From contig NC_054869.1 of NCBI RefSeq assembly GCF_018320785.1, forward strand, positions 29,180,289-29,244,288: a stretch of DNA of 64,000 nt, in the 5' to 3' direction. The translations under genes and the position numbers were made by a program. Below the pieces are notes generated by a model. The model did no database searches. It was not told the DNA's origin and saw nothing but the letters and a program-made list of their open reading frames with translations. The DNA comes from Cheilinus undulatus. Taxonomy: Eukaryota > Chordata > Actinopteri > Labriformes > Labridae. This document shows, piece by piece, positions 15,701 to 25,450 of this stretch. Every line of letters starts with the position of its first letter. Positions within the stretch are counted from its first letter, which is position 1.

Positions 15701-16566
15701 CATCCATCAATATCATAGAATAATGAAGGTTCTTATATCTAAGGCCACAAGAAGTTGATATAACTTAGCACAGTGTGAAACAAATCCTCACTGTCACAGC
15801 AGCAGACAAGACAAGGCATATTTCTAATGCTGGTACCCTCTTAACAGAGGGTGAGAAACTGGCAGTGCAGATCAGTATTTTCCATGCTCTGAGTACAGCC
15901 TAACAAACATAGCCTAATCCTCACTCACTCACTACCTGTCACTCAGCCTGATTTGGGTTCAACCTCAATGGCCATCCAGCAAGAATGGAGGGACCTAGTG
16001 AGTCAGTGGCGGAGGTTTCAGTTGTCAAGCGTCATGGAGGAATTAGTCTTGGCTTGACTGCTCACAGACATAAATATGTTTGTCCCTTTCTTTTTGACTG
16101 TCAGTGTGTCACCACTGAAGCTCTACACAATCTGCAGACAACAGTATGTGGACAAGAGTAAACACATTGTTAATGCGATAACAACCAAAAAGCTATAGGA
16201 GGAAAACAAGCTGCAGAAAGTGCTATCTCAGGTCTAGTAAACTCTCTATGGCCATAAATGCACTTCCTCTTAGGTCAATAAATGTAAATGTGTAGGATTT
16301 AATGGCTACAACTTTGTTATAAGTCATAAAGCCAGTTGTAAACCTAAAGAAGATTTTCAACCATGTGTTTGTATTATGTGAATGTTCAATGAATACTTAC
16401 CAATTCCATAGGCTTTGGCAAACAGCCATCGCAGGTTGGCAGCTATTTTTGCCCTGGCAGAGTCATACATCTCCAATGGCACGACGTCCATTGTTCCCTC
16501 TGCAGCGCCGGTCAAATCCACTTTTCTCCTGGTACTGTCCCCGCCAGCACACAAATCAACATCCAT
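541..16566 (-). CDS. camsap1: camsap1, 5' part (coding exons 1-3 of a gene that continues off the left edge)
   Basis: Calmodulin-regulated spectrin-associated protein 1 binds and stabilises free microtubule minus ends. CDS pieces are 16401-16566, 6761-7023 and 541-702 (minus strand), 591 nt and 197 codons, with phases that join exactly (1, 0, 0). The joined protein reads MDVDLCAGGD..., then a conserved block with YDSARAKIAANLRW, HIPEDLRDPF, IKPPVIRLLLSCELYCRVC, VIQALSRKGIYVVESDDTPV and AYTVEMISIEKVVASVKRFS, colinear with the N-terminus of vertebrate CAMSAP1 as I remember it. The calponin-homology domain, coiled coils and C-terminal CKK domain are not reached. The gene is the last of three same-strand genes, downstream of ubac1. 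The a/b paralogue is not resolved. Introns are large (9.4 and 6.1 kb) and full of decayed transposons. Confidence 0.93.
703..6760. other. camsap1 intron between coding exons 2 and 3
   Basis: Six kilobases of AT-rich intron. A (TG)n-rich patch lies near 4134-4170 and a fragment of a TAGGGTTGCACAATAT-type element at about 5189-5345. I found no conserved coding exon in either strand; the open frames are short and lack family resemblance. Confidence 0.7.
5189..5345. mobile_element. Fragment of a hAT-like element (TAGGGTTGCACAATAT terminus)
   Basis: Starts CTAGGGTTGCACAATATCAC, then AT-rich sequence with repeated 'atatctgctgatat' words. The same terminus appears inverted at the end of the block at 35085-35227 (ATATTGTGCAACCCC). 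The right end of this copy was not located. Confidence 0.45.
6761..7023 (-). CDS. camsap1: camsap1 coding exon 2
   Basis: 263 nt. Acceptor TTTTAATTTCAG precedes ACCATATTCC; the donor is ATG|GTAAGT. The split codon G|AC gives Asp, so the junction reads AKAYGI-D-HIPEDLRDPF, as in the family. Encodes DQYNQEHIKPPVIRLLLSCE and later IKM at the end. No frame disruption. Confidence 0.95.
9281..9290 (+). repeat. Left copy of 10 bp flanking direct repeat
   Basis: ACTGCAAACT, identical to 10878-10887; interpreted as target site duplication of the hAT-like insertion (8 bp of it expected for hAT). Confidence 0.6.
9291..10877. mobile_element. Composite hAT-like DNA transposon insertion with flanking direct repeat
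   Basis: The left end is AGGGCTGGGATGATTCAC and the right end is TTTTTTGTCCCACCCCT, i.e. an imperfect AGGG(C/G)TGGGA terminal inverted repeat. The 10 bases ACTGCAAACT occur directly on both sides (9281-9290 and 10878-10887). Inside, at 9588, a second terminus (TAGGGGTGGGAATCAC) begins. From there to the end the element carries inverted CGATAC/TATCG-rich arms (about 9620-9700 and 10795-10865), so a related element is probably nested in or recombined with the outer one. No transposase frame remains. Confidence 0.6.
10878..10887 (+). repeat. Right copy of 10 bp flanking direct repeat
   Basis: ACTGCAAACT, pairs with 9281-9290. Confidence 0.6.
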
Positions 16567-16567
16567 C
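16401..16567 (-). CDS. camsap1: camsap1 coding exon 1 with start codon
   Basis: The exon begins at 16567 after the acceptor TTTTATTTTCAAG, and the ATG is at 16566-16564. The donor is ATTG|GTAAGT at 16400. It encodes a short divergent N-terminus (MDVDLCAGGDSTRR), then the conserved VPLEMYDSARAKIAANLRWL. The ATG lies one base after a good acceptor, so a separate upstream 5'UTR exon is needed. Reading frame continues upstream without a Met that fits an exon, which supports this start. Confidence 0.85.
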
Positions 16568-17874
16568 CTTGAAAATAAAAATAAATATGTTACAGTCACA
16601 ACATAACCAATAAACATACTGCTGAGTCAGGGATACAGCCAAATAACAGGGCATTAGACTTCCAAGGAACAATTCTTCGATACATGGCTTGAGCCAGTGG
16701 CCAAATACTCTGTTAGAATGACTCTTTAATAGATAATGAAATAAAATCTGTATCTTTTGTTTGTGTATCATAAAGGAAAATGCTGTTCTTTGGGTTCTGT
16801 TGTTTCCCCTTCAGTGGTCCATTAGGATTACATCTGGTGGCTGAGAATATAAGTACTACAGTAGCTTCCTGGCAAGCAGGATGAGAATTATTATTTCAAA
16901 TCCTATATGAAAGATTTGCAAGTCCTAGAGTCCTTGCTTAATAGTTTAAAAAACTGGACTGGTCAGCTACTAAAGGACTAAAGACACACTTCCTCACAAT
17001 AAATCCCTGCATTAGTTGTAAAAAAACAACATAGGAATACTACTTAATGCTGATGGTTCTACTCACTCAAACCACCAAATCTGTAAGCAAAATCCCTTAA
17101 ACACAGCAGCACAACTGTAATAGCACTTGCCAAGTTAAGACTCATATCCAGTTGGTCTTTCAGTGATCCAACGATTTCTATAATCTTAGCATTCTTTGTA
17201 CATGTATATTTCAGTATAACATTATATATTTTAGAATGACTGATACGATCAACCTCTGTTTGCAGGGTGTAAGGTTAAGCATGTTTACAAATACTGTCTA
17301 CATAAATGTGTGCACTTTGACATCCAAATGCTCCTCCAAGTGGATTTCTTGCTCGGCTATTCTCCGTAGCTTTGGTCATTTTTTTAGTAACTTTATTGTT
17401 ACATTTACACTCACCACAACAATGAGTACATCATGGCATTTTATCATTACTAATTAATTCATAGTATGACAACCTTAGGAAAGAAAGGGACAAGCATCGG
17501 CTTAGTCTTGCTAATAAACTCGCTTGAGTAAATGTTGTTTTATCTGTAAGCCTTTCCCCAACCCACCTCACCATTGTGTGAACGGCCCACGACTGGCTTG
17601 CAAGAAAGGCTAAGTAACTGCTAATTAATGGGATTAGCTGTAATTTCGACGTTAGTGTTTCATGGCTATGATACCCTGTTAGTAAGGGGACAACTGTTAT
17701 TTGACCCTGTTCACATTTGCCTAACAATAAATTGGCTACGGCAATGCATGCAAATGTAAAGCAGCGAACTAACCAAACGGCTAACGGTTAGCATGCTAGT
17801 GTGTACTGTAACGTAACAGCAGCACTGCATTCATCGGCCCCATGAATGACGTTAGCTAGCTGGCAAGACATTAC

Positions 17875-18300
17875 CTTAAAGGTGTGGTGTGTTTCCAAGT
17901 CACCCTTCAGTTTCTTCAGGGTAAACAATCAACCAAGGACCTGCCTCGCTTTACAGTGGCCTGCAGTGTAGAAAATACACCAGCAGCAGCGACGCATCAT
18001 AGCCAGCTAATAATGCTAACTGCGAGGGAGGCGAGTCTGAATGGTCCCCTCCCAGCAACAAGACCCTTTTCGCGGCCTGCGTGACAACCGCTCCACGGCA
18101 GGCTTGCGGATGAAACAAGCGCCAGGTAGAAAAGGAAAGATTGTCCAATGAAGAAACACGACGTTTATAGTCTCCTCAGGGTAGAAACTACCTATTTACA
18201 AAACGACTCATGTTAGTTTACATTTGCAGATATCCTGGTGGCTGGGACTTGCAGCGAGACCGGTGGTGAGTTCGCGCTCTGCCCATAGAAATGTAATTAT
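17875..18300 (-). promoter_or_regulatory. camsap1: Probable camsap1 untranslated first exon and promoter region
   Basis: A consensus donor (CTTTAAG|GTAATG) lies at 17875/17874 on the minus strand. The DNA just upstream (about 17.9-18.3 kb) is richer in G+C and CpG than its surroundings, as expected for a vertebrate housekeeping promoter. The coding exon at 16567 starts right after an acceptor, so a noncoding exon must lie upstream, and this is the best candidate. The transcription start is not determined. Exon extent is inference. Confidence 0.4.
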
Positions 18301-18330
18301 GATCCCAGTCTCGGTAAAAGCATCGTGTGC

Positions 18331-19704
18331 GCATGCGTGATTTTCTTCCAGACTGCTTGTGGAAATATTGGTATTGGTAAAAGTCGGTATTTACCAGTTT
18401 TTACTTGTATTTCATTCATTTTGATTATTCAAATACATAGAGTTCTGCCCCTTGTATTAGTTCCCATTTTACCTTCACTTGTTATGGTAACTAAACTGTA
18501 ACCAAGATCTGCCCAAAGTCTAACAAGTTTACCAAAAACCATGCCTGGATTTACTGAACCAAGCATTTGTTTAACTTAATTCTGAATTAATATAATGCAC
18601 GCTTACATTTTTGAGTATCAGCCTGTTACGTCTTTGTGACATCGACTGACGATGCCATCTAGCGATGGAATCAGCTTTCACACTTTGAAACATTTTAGTG
18701 GTTTTGTACAGCAACTTCAAGGGAAATGAAAAATGAAATCATTGTGTTACTGAGCAGTCACCTATAAAATTTGTCCTTGAAAAAACGTTGGGAAATCCGA
18801 GATTGGACTATGTATCATTACAATTATAATCATTATTAGAAAACATGTCATCAGTTGTTCATTTGAACCGTTGTTGCACATATGTATTGAATAATAATGT
18901 TTAACCTGTTTGTATACATATCGCCTTTCATAGGTACATCAAAGCTTTTACTATGAACTTAACCACGGAATAAAGAAATGGGATTGTGGGTTTTTGGATT
19001 GGAAAGGAAGTGAGTTGACAGGAAAAAAGGTAAATGTTTGATAACAGGAGGTGCATATGACTTCTCACTTGTCCACTGAGCTGTCTGTGAGTTTGTTTTT
19101 TTTTTCTTCCTTTTTCTAATTTAAATGAGACATTAAGGGGCAGTGGTGAACTTATTTTACATCACTGTGAGAGAGGGGAGCACTGTTTGGAGCGCCATGT
19201 CATCTGCTGCTGTTGGTCCACTGTGTTTTATCAAGTCTAGAGTCAATACTATCAGCTGTCTACCAGGAGATTGATCAGCCAAATGGCCTGACCAGGCGAG
19301 CTGAAGGCTGCTACCAAAGCAACCTGCTTCACCTAAGCAGTGCCACAGACTGGTTGGCTCCCTGCCGCATCACATAGATGCAGTAATTTGTGTAAAAGGA
19401 GCTCAAAACAATTACTGAGTGCATAATTTTTCAGAAGGTCGACTATTCTGTATTATAAAACCTCTTTTGTTCTGAAGTTTTGTGATATTGTAATATTTTG
19501 AGTTAAAGATTGTTGTGAGCTGTAATCATCAAGATTAAACAAAAAAAACAATATTTTTTTAAGATACACCTGTATGAATGTGTAGCCTAAACATATATTG
19601 TGTAAAGAAATAAAGGATGAAAAGAACCTCAAATAAGGTTTGATTGAAGGTTTTTTTAATCAACTGTTAGTTCTGTATTGAAATGATCTTTTTTCCATTT
19701 TAAA
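18331..19704. other. Intergenic between camsap1 5' end and coiled-coil remnant
   Basis: AT-rich DNA without a supported gene. It could hold upstream parts of the coiled-coil locus, but no exon was recognised. Confidence 0.6.
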
Positions 19705-20842
19705 ATGTCCATGCTTTTACAAACTCTAAATCCAAAATCCAAACAAATAATATCAAGCAGAGACCGGACTCAAGACACCTATAAACTGACTGCTGAGCTG
19801 GAGGAGAAAAAGAAAGTGATAGAGAAGGTCACAAAGGATCTGGAGGTGTCCCATCCTCTGCACATGGAATCAGAAGAGCATGAGAAGGAGAGCTTGGCTG
19901 AAAACAAGGAGCTGAGAAAACGCCTTGATGAACAGCTAAAGAAAGTTCTGCAAAGAGACAGAGACATCAGCTCCATGGCCATGGAAAATCAGAGACTTGA
20001 AACTAAAGTTGAAGGCAATGAACAGATTTTCTCCTCCCTGCAGGAGAAAGTTAACCAGCAGGCCTCATACCTCAGAGATCAACAGGCAAAATGCTGTTCA
20101 CTATACTATGAAGCCACTGTCTCTGTGCTGCAGAAAGACAAAGTTCCAAGAGCAGAAGTTTGAGATCAGTAAGCTGCATGGTAAACTCAAGGCTGCCCAG
20201 ATTGCTCAAAAACAGCTTCTGGATAAAAGAGAAAGTTGCAGATATGAGCTGACAGCAGAGAAGACTCAGTATGCTAAAGCATATGCAATTATTCAGATGC
20301 AACAGGCACAACTCACTGACAAAACTCTGGCTTTAGGAAAAAGCAAGTCTGAAGTAAAAGCTCTGAAATTCCAGCTGGGAGAAGCCTCTGCATCCTCTGA
20401 GCATCTCAAGAAGAACCTGCAGACATTAAAGGGAGAAAATGCAGACGTCAAGGCCAAACTCCAGGAGGTAGAGAGACAGTGTGACAGAGAGTGTTTGTAC
20501 CAAGGTCTCTCTGGGGGCTTTACAGAGAAGAAGTCTGCCATTGCTGAGCTCAAAGCTCATCAGGTGGAGATCATAACCAGGCAGACACAACTCAAAGGCA
20601 CACACAATGAGGAAAAGATAAAAATCTCTGAGCTGCAGCAAAGAGTTGATCGAGCCACCTCTGCTCTTAAGAAAGAACGACTCACATGTGAGAAGTATCG
20701 AGGTGAGATAAAGGAAGCCTTGAAAAGGCAAATGGAGACTTTGGAGAAGTACACATTGACTGTAGCTCCGAGAGAGCTGAGAAAAGCTTTTCCTGGATTC
20801 AAAAGCCACAGCTCTTCACAGTGGATGTTGTTTGTGATATGA
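19705..20842 (+). pseudogene. Frameshifted, intronless coiled-coil protein remnant
   Basis: Two overlapping plus-strand frames, 19705-20163 and 19997-20842, encode one continuous heptad-rich, Lys/Glu/Gln-rich protein. The first gives TAELEEKKKVIEKVTKDLEV, ENKELRKRLDEQLKKVLQRD, ..VLQKDK; the second continues FQEQKFEISKLHGKLKAAQ, ..SEVKALKFQLGEASASSEHL, ..KISELQQRVDRATSALKKER. The frame changes by one extra base at about 20137-20143. Roughly 350 residues of long coiled coil with no intron suggest a processed copy of a multi-exon coiled-coil gene, but I see no clear poly(A) tail or target duplication. The parent was not recognised. It points away from the camsap1 5' end, on the opposite strand. 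Alternative: a real exon of a divergent gene with a sequencing error. Confidence 0.55.
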
Positions 20843-22029
20843 GTTTTTGTGTGTTCTTGTGCTAACTCAAGTTAATATTGTTAAATTGGGTAGATTAAAA
20901 AAAGTACATTCTGCATCAGTTTTAATTATGATTCAAATGTCACAACCTCTCATAAGACACTATTATACACATTGTAAGATCTCTTCAAAGATACAAGAGA
21001 GAAAAGTGTAACACAAGATGTATGATTCAACCTCAAACATACATTTTTCAAATTCACGATTGGCAAAGTGACACTTTTATGTAACTGAAACACTTAAAAA
21101 CATTCCATTTTTTTTGTTAAAAACATGCTATCAGCATTAATGGACTGATCACAATGTGATAAATGCCCATATTCAGTACATTATTTTTTACTAGTATTAA
21201 TCACATGCTTTTTTGTCCCTTTCAGCACATTTGGTTAAGCCAATGCAACAGCTTGCTGCAGCCACAGGGATTCAAAAAATAAGTCCCTTACTGGTCCTTG
21301 AAAAAGAACAGCTCAGTGGACGAGATAAAAGTCATCTGCACCTTGTGTTATCAAATATTTACCTTTTTACTGTTCCCTCATGCCTTTTTCAATCCATGAC
21401 AAGTTCTTCTTCTGTGGTTGCGGTCATGTCATAATCTTTGATATGACATTGAAATCAAAGTGGATCTGCATCCAAACAGGAAGTCAGTAGCCTTAGTTAA
21501 GACAGACTTTACAGAGCTAGTTCAACTCTGTAAAGAGTAAGTTGATCTAAGCTCTGCCGACTGTACTCAGCACTTAAATTACCTTTAAATTAAATACTTT
21601 TTTACCTTTACTTGAGTAGATTTACAGACCAGTAATTGTACTTTCACTTTTCACTAAAAAAGTGGCACTGCCAGTGTGGTTTACGTTGCTATGTCTCTCA
21701 GCATGTTTTGAGCAGTGACGCAACCGCTGGGACTAAACAATAGAGGGGAGGAATATTGTGCTATTTTAGCTATTCTTAAGCTACATCAGAATAAAGCAGG
21801 TCTGCATCCAAAAAGGAAGTTAGTTAGCCTTAGTTTTCGAGAGTATGCTATAAATACCCCAAATGAAACAAAATAGTTTTAAATGAAAAAAAGTGACAAA
21901 AAAGAAGCTCATTCTTGATGAATTATAGAAATGCTGATTAAAAATCTGAATCATTTCACTGCTTTATTCAAACAAAAAACAACAATGTTAAAAACAAGAT
22001 TAGCGCTTTTTAAGTTCTTAGACTTAAAG
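20843..22029. other. Intergenic with decayed repeat fragments
   Basis: No gene seen. The word CTGCATCCAAACAGGAAGT at about 21466 recurs with one change near 21803 and, inverted, inside the hAT MITE at 28287, so parts of 21.46-21.85 kb derive from related elements. A short frame at 21213-21434 is not supported. Confidence 0.5.
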
Positions 22030-22099
22030 AGAAACCTTAAAGTCCCTGTAAAGTGATTAAAAAAAACCTTTATTTTAGGTTTGTTGTATGACAAGCCAC

Positions 22100-22112
22100 C
22101 TTGTCATGAACT
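22100..22112 (+). repeat. Target site duplication of the LINE, copy 1
   Basis: CTTGTCATGAACT, identical to 23657-23669 on the other side of the LINE. Confidence 0.85.
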
Positions 22113-23656
22113 TGCTTACTTTACTTACTTTCGCCTGACACCCTTACTGGGATAAAGGCCGTCGACAAGGGACCTCCAGAGTTCTCGGTCACTGGCATTC
22201 TTCTCTATCTGCAACCAGGTGTATCCCAGTCTTTTGGTGTCAGACTGGAGATCCCGCCGCCAGGTGTTCTTTGGTCTGCCTTTTTTTCCTCTTCCCTTGG
22301 GGGTTCCAAGTCAGAGCCTTTCTGGTGGAGTTAGATACAGGTTTTCGTGATGTGTGCCCAATCCATCCCTATCTTCTCCATCCAATTTCGTCTGGTGCTG
22401 GGAGCTGCTTTGTTTTCAACCATGGGTCATTATTGCTGACCTTCTCTGGCCAGTGTATGTTCAAAATTCTTACAAGACTCTACAAGACAAGCCTGTATAG
22501 TTGTTTTTAATGATGTTCACTAGCTTGGTAGGAACTCCATGGTGTCTCAGTAGCTTTCAGGTGGTCTCTCTTTGTACACTGTCAAAAGCTTTTTCGTAGT
22601 CAACAAATTGACGAACAGTGAGGAATTCCACTCTATAATGATAAGAAGAGTGGCAATCTGGTCAACACATGAGCGATCCTTCCTAAATCCGGCTTGTTGG
22701 TCTCTCAGCTGCTGGTCCACTACATCCTTCATTCTATTTAGGATGATCCTATTAAAAACTTTCCCTGGCCCCGAGAGTAGGGTTATCCCTCGATAGTTGG
22801 AACAGTTGCTTAGGTCTCCTTTCTTCCCAAGCTTGCTGATAAGGCCCTCTTTCCAGTCTGATGGTATTATTTATTCTTCCCAGATCTTTTAGAAGAAAGG
22901 GTACAGCAGCTTTACACTGGTTTCTTTGGCAGTCTTTAATGCTTCTGCTGGGATGTTATCTGGTCCTGCTGTTTTCCCACTCTTTAGTATCTGCAAAGCT
23001 TTCCTGATCTCCTCTCTACTGGGTATGTCACAGCTGATGGGGAGGTTGATCTGTGCTGGTTTGATATCTGGGGGATTTTCTGGCAGAGGTCTGTTAAGCA
23101 GTTCCTCAAAATGTTCTACCCATCCATTAAGTTGGCCCTCTATCATTTTAATGCTGTTACCTTCTCTATCCTTCACTGGTCTTTGTGGCTTGCTATATTT
23201 GCCTGACATGTTCCTGGTAGTGTCATACAGATGCCTCATGTTTCCATTTCTTGCTGCTGCTTCTTCTGCTTCTTCTGCAGATCTCGTCAGACCTGATACT
23301 CTTTTTTTACTATTCTATTGACCTCCCTGTACTTTTCTTGTGCTTTTTGTTTTGATGCTCTCTTGTGACTATTTGTTAATGCTGTTTTTTTCTCTTTCCT
23401 TGTCTGGATCTTTTGTGGTGTTTCTGTGTGCGGGGCATTTTCATCTTCATAGCCTGAGTAGAGCAACCATTCTCCACTCGTCAATCTTTTCTGTCCTGTC
23501 CTCACTAATTCCCAGTATCGCAAGGTTGTAGTTTCTCATCTCAGCTGCTACTTGAAAGGTTTTCCCAGCTTGGTACATTCTCCTCACATTCCATGTTCCA
23601 GTGTTGATGTTGTACCTGGTTGAGAGAAGGGTGATTGGTCTTGAGGCTTCCAGGGG
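22113..23656 (-). mobile_element. Internally deleted non-LTR retrotransposon (APE endonuclease and RT remnants)
   Basis: Minus strand. The 5' part retains endonuclease fragments (MRNYNLAILGIS-like in one frame, LTSGEWLLYSGYEDENAP in another, about 23430-23600). Then come a linker/RT N-terminus at 22889-23239 (NGWVEHFEELLNRP, LQILKSGKTAGPDNIPAEAL), an RT piece LRDQQAGFRKDRSCVDQIAT at about 22650-22720, and a C-terminal GRPKNTWRRDLQSDT-like motif near 22240-22290. Frames are shifted and the central endonuclease and RT palm regions are missing. The 3' end has short TAAG-type tandem units (22113-22131). It is flanked by 13 bp target duplications and is dead. Confidence 0.85.
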
Positions 23657-23669
23657 CTTGTCATGAACT
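23657..23669 (+). repeat. Target site duplication of the LINE, copy 2
   Basis: CTTGTCATGAACT, pairs with 22100-22112. The equivalent site in the intact element copy at about 60240 has a single, slightly diverged version. Confidence 0.85.
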
Positions 23670-24355
23670 GCAAGGCCAAATTTCAGTCATGAAAAACATC
23701 TCTAAGTTTATAAAACTAATCTTCAAAATCATGAAGGATAGGGCTGTACCATCTGCTGTGGTATTGGTGTGTCAGTTGAATTAACTGAAGCCACACCCAC
23801 TCTGCTAAGATTTAAAAAAATGCTTCTGGTCAGAGCACAGCTTCTTGACTCTGTGCAAGAGCAGACAGAGGTTGGGGGATTATATTTACTGTTTTCTGGT
23901 ACAAATCTCTCTGTTATTATACTTTTAATGACCCATGGGCCACTGTGGCTGATGGATTTTGGAAATTTACCTCACAATGAACAAATAAATCTTTAAATGA
24001 ATGTAACATCAGCTAACAATAGATTGTAATGAGATGAACTGCTCTTTGATTTTAAATCATTGTAAGTTACTTACAATGTTCATTGAATACACTGCATGAT
24101 GAGTAGAAACTACTTACTCCTGTTTTGATAGCTTCTGTCATGTAAGGCTGAATGTAATTATTGCCTCATTTTGTTGAAGCCTGCAGTAGAACTTGTGAGG
24201 GCCATGAGTGAACTGATTACCTCTATTGATTTGCGATGCTCCTCCTTTCAGGTAGCAGAAAGGTAGGTAGAAAAGTGGAGATTTTAACCACACCAAGATT
24301 TATTTTTGGGATGCAAAATATCATTGGCATAATCTTGGTATCAAGAGGTAAGAAG

Positions 24356-25442
24356 TAGAGCCCTGCGCTGGACTGTTTTCTTCATCCCGCTCCTGCCCGC
24401 TCCCGCTGAATTTCTGACTATTACCGCCCGCAACCGCAACGTGTGTGTTACACTCCCGTCCGCTCCCGCAAAACCCTGAGAATTCATGCCCCCACAGTAA
24501 TAGAGATGCATTGATTTTGTGTCTTCTCCCGTCCCACAGGAGAAAACACGTTACTTTATAGGCTATTAATAAAGATTCATGGGCAGTGCTTAATTTGTAA
24601 ATCTTCAGGTCCCGACCGGATGTTGTTCCGGCGGTAAAGGGGAAACAAAAATGTCACGGAATACATCAAAAATCAAAAACAGTGCCTTGTGCAAAAACGG
24701 GCCAAGAAGATCATGTGACTACAGACGACCTGTTAATCTAAATGATTAAAAAAGAATCAGCTGCAGAAAAGCACGTTTAATCGTCCATCTCTCCCTCACT
24801 CTCTCTCTGAGCGGCAGCTGTCAGTCAAATCTGCCGCGTTTCAGCACCAAGGACAGCTCATTTAGCCATTCTCAGCATAAACATTACTAAAGTTTCACAA
24901 CACAAAAACACGATTTTTTCCGTTGAAATGATTATGAAACTGTACTTGTCACGTCATTTAGTAGTCAGTAGATATTAACCCTTTCATGGGCAACATGGGT
25001 CAAAAGTGACCCGGATGAGTTTCTATTATCTCTATATCTTTGGAATAAATTAATGTCATTATTCAGTCCTCCAGGTGTTCCTCAATTACCTTGTTTTTAA
25101 TCATCAAACATCCTTATTTGATTTTTAACTTTCTTACTTTTTGAGTTAAACCACTTTTTTCATCATTACCCCTCTAATGCACAACACGGGTCAAAAATGA
25201 CCCGTATCCATTTCCTGTGTTATTTCATGTATATGGCTGAGAGTTTCTATGATATTTCTTTAAAGAATTTTTCATCAGTAACTATTCCAAGTATGCAGAA
25301 AATATCTTGTTTTTGTAATGTACAAATCATCATTATTATTTTCCCTTCCTTACTTTATGAACAATCAGACCTTTTCGCTCCCGCGAGATTTGGGTTGCGT
25401 CCCGCGGGACCCGGCGGGACCCAATCTCAATGCAGCCCTCTA
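24356..25442. mobile_element. hAT-like element with 8 bp target duplication
   Basis: Ends TAGAGCCCTGCGCTGG and, inverted, TAGAGGGCTGCATTGAG. Flanks GTAAGAAG (24348-24355) and GTAAGAAC (25443-25450) form an 8 bp duplication with one mismatch. Subterminal regions are GC-rich (CCGCTCCCGC words). The middle carries two direct copies of a unit with CCCTTTCATGGGCAAC / CCCCTCTAATGCACAAC followed by a palindrome GGGTCAAAA(G/A)TGACCC (about 25001 and 25188), which resembles termini of a separate TTAA-type element. No transposase frame. Confidence 0.65.
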
Positions 25443-25450
25443 GTAAGAAC

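Larger units (their letters stand above)
7024..16400. other. camsap1 intron between coding exons 1 and 2
   Basis: A 9.4 kb intron. It contains the composite hAT-like insertion at 9291-10877 and, near 14218-14300, a terminus resembling another common fish DNA element (ACTGCTTAATTCTGGCC followed by AT-rich sequence). The rest looks like unique AT-rich DNA. No exon was recognised. Confidence 0.65.
22035..24000. mobile_element. TIR DNA element split by a LINE insertion (copy 1)
   Basis: Left terminus TTAAAGTCCCTGTAAAGTGA at about 22035. The flanks of the inserted LINE (to 22112 and from 23657) read together as one element matching the uninterrupted copy at 60177-60815, for example GATTAAAAAAAACCTTTATT, TTAGGTTTGTTGTATGAC, CAAGGCCAAA and TTTACTGTTTTCTGGTACAA. 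The right terminus (CACTTTACAGGGAC) is lost here. TTAA at the boundary suggests a TTAA-targeting superfamily such as Kolobok or piggyBac; this is inference. Confidence 0.65.

Noticed and set aside
19779-20809. Several minus-strand frames opposite the coiled-coil remnant
   Set aside because: Antisense of Lys/Glu-rich heptads gives Ser/Leu/Phe-rich frames; typical shadow.
21213-21434. Possible exon after a good-looking acceptor (TTTTGTCCCTTTCAG)
   Set aside because: No donor in a suitable phase, no similarity recognised and no joining partner.
22926-23321. 131-codon plus-strand frame
   Set aside because: Antisense shadow of LINE reverse transcriptase sequence.
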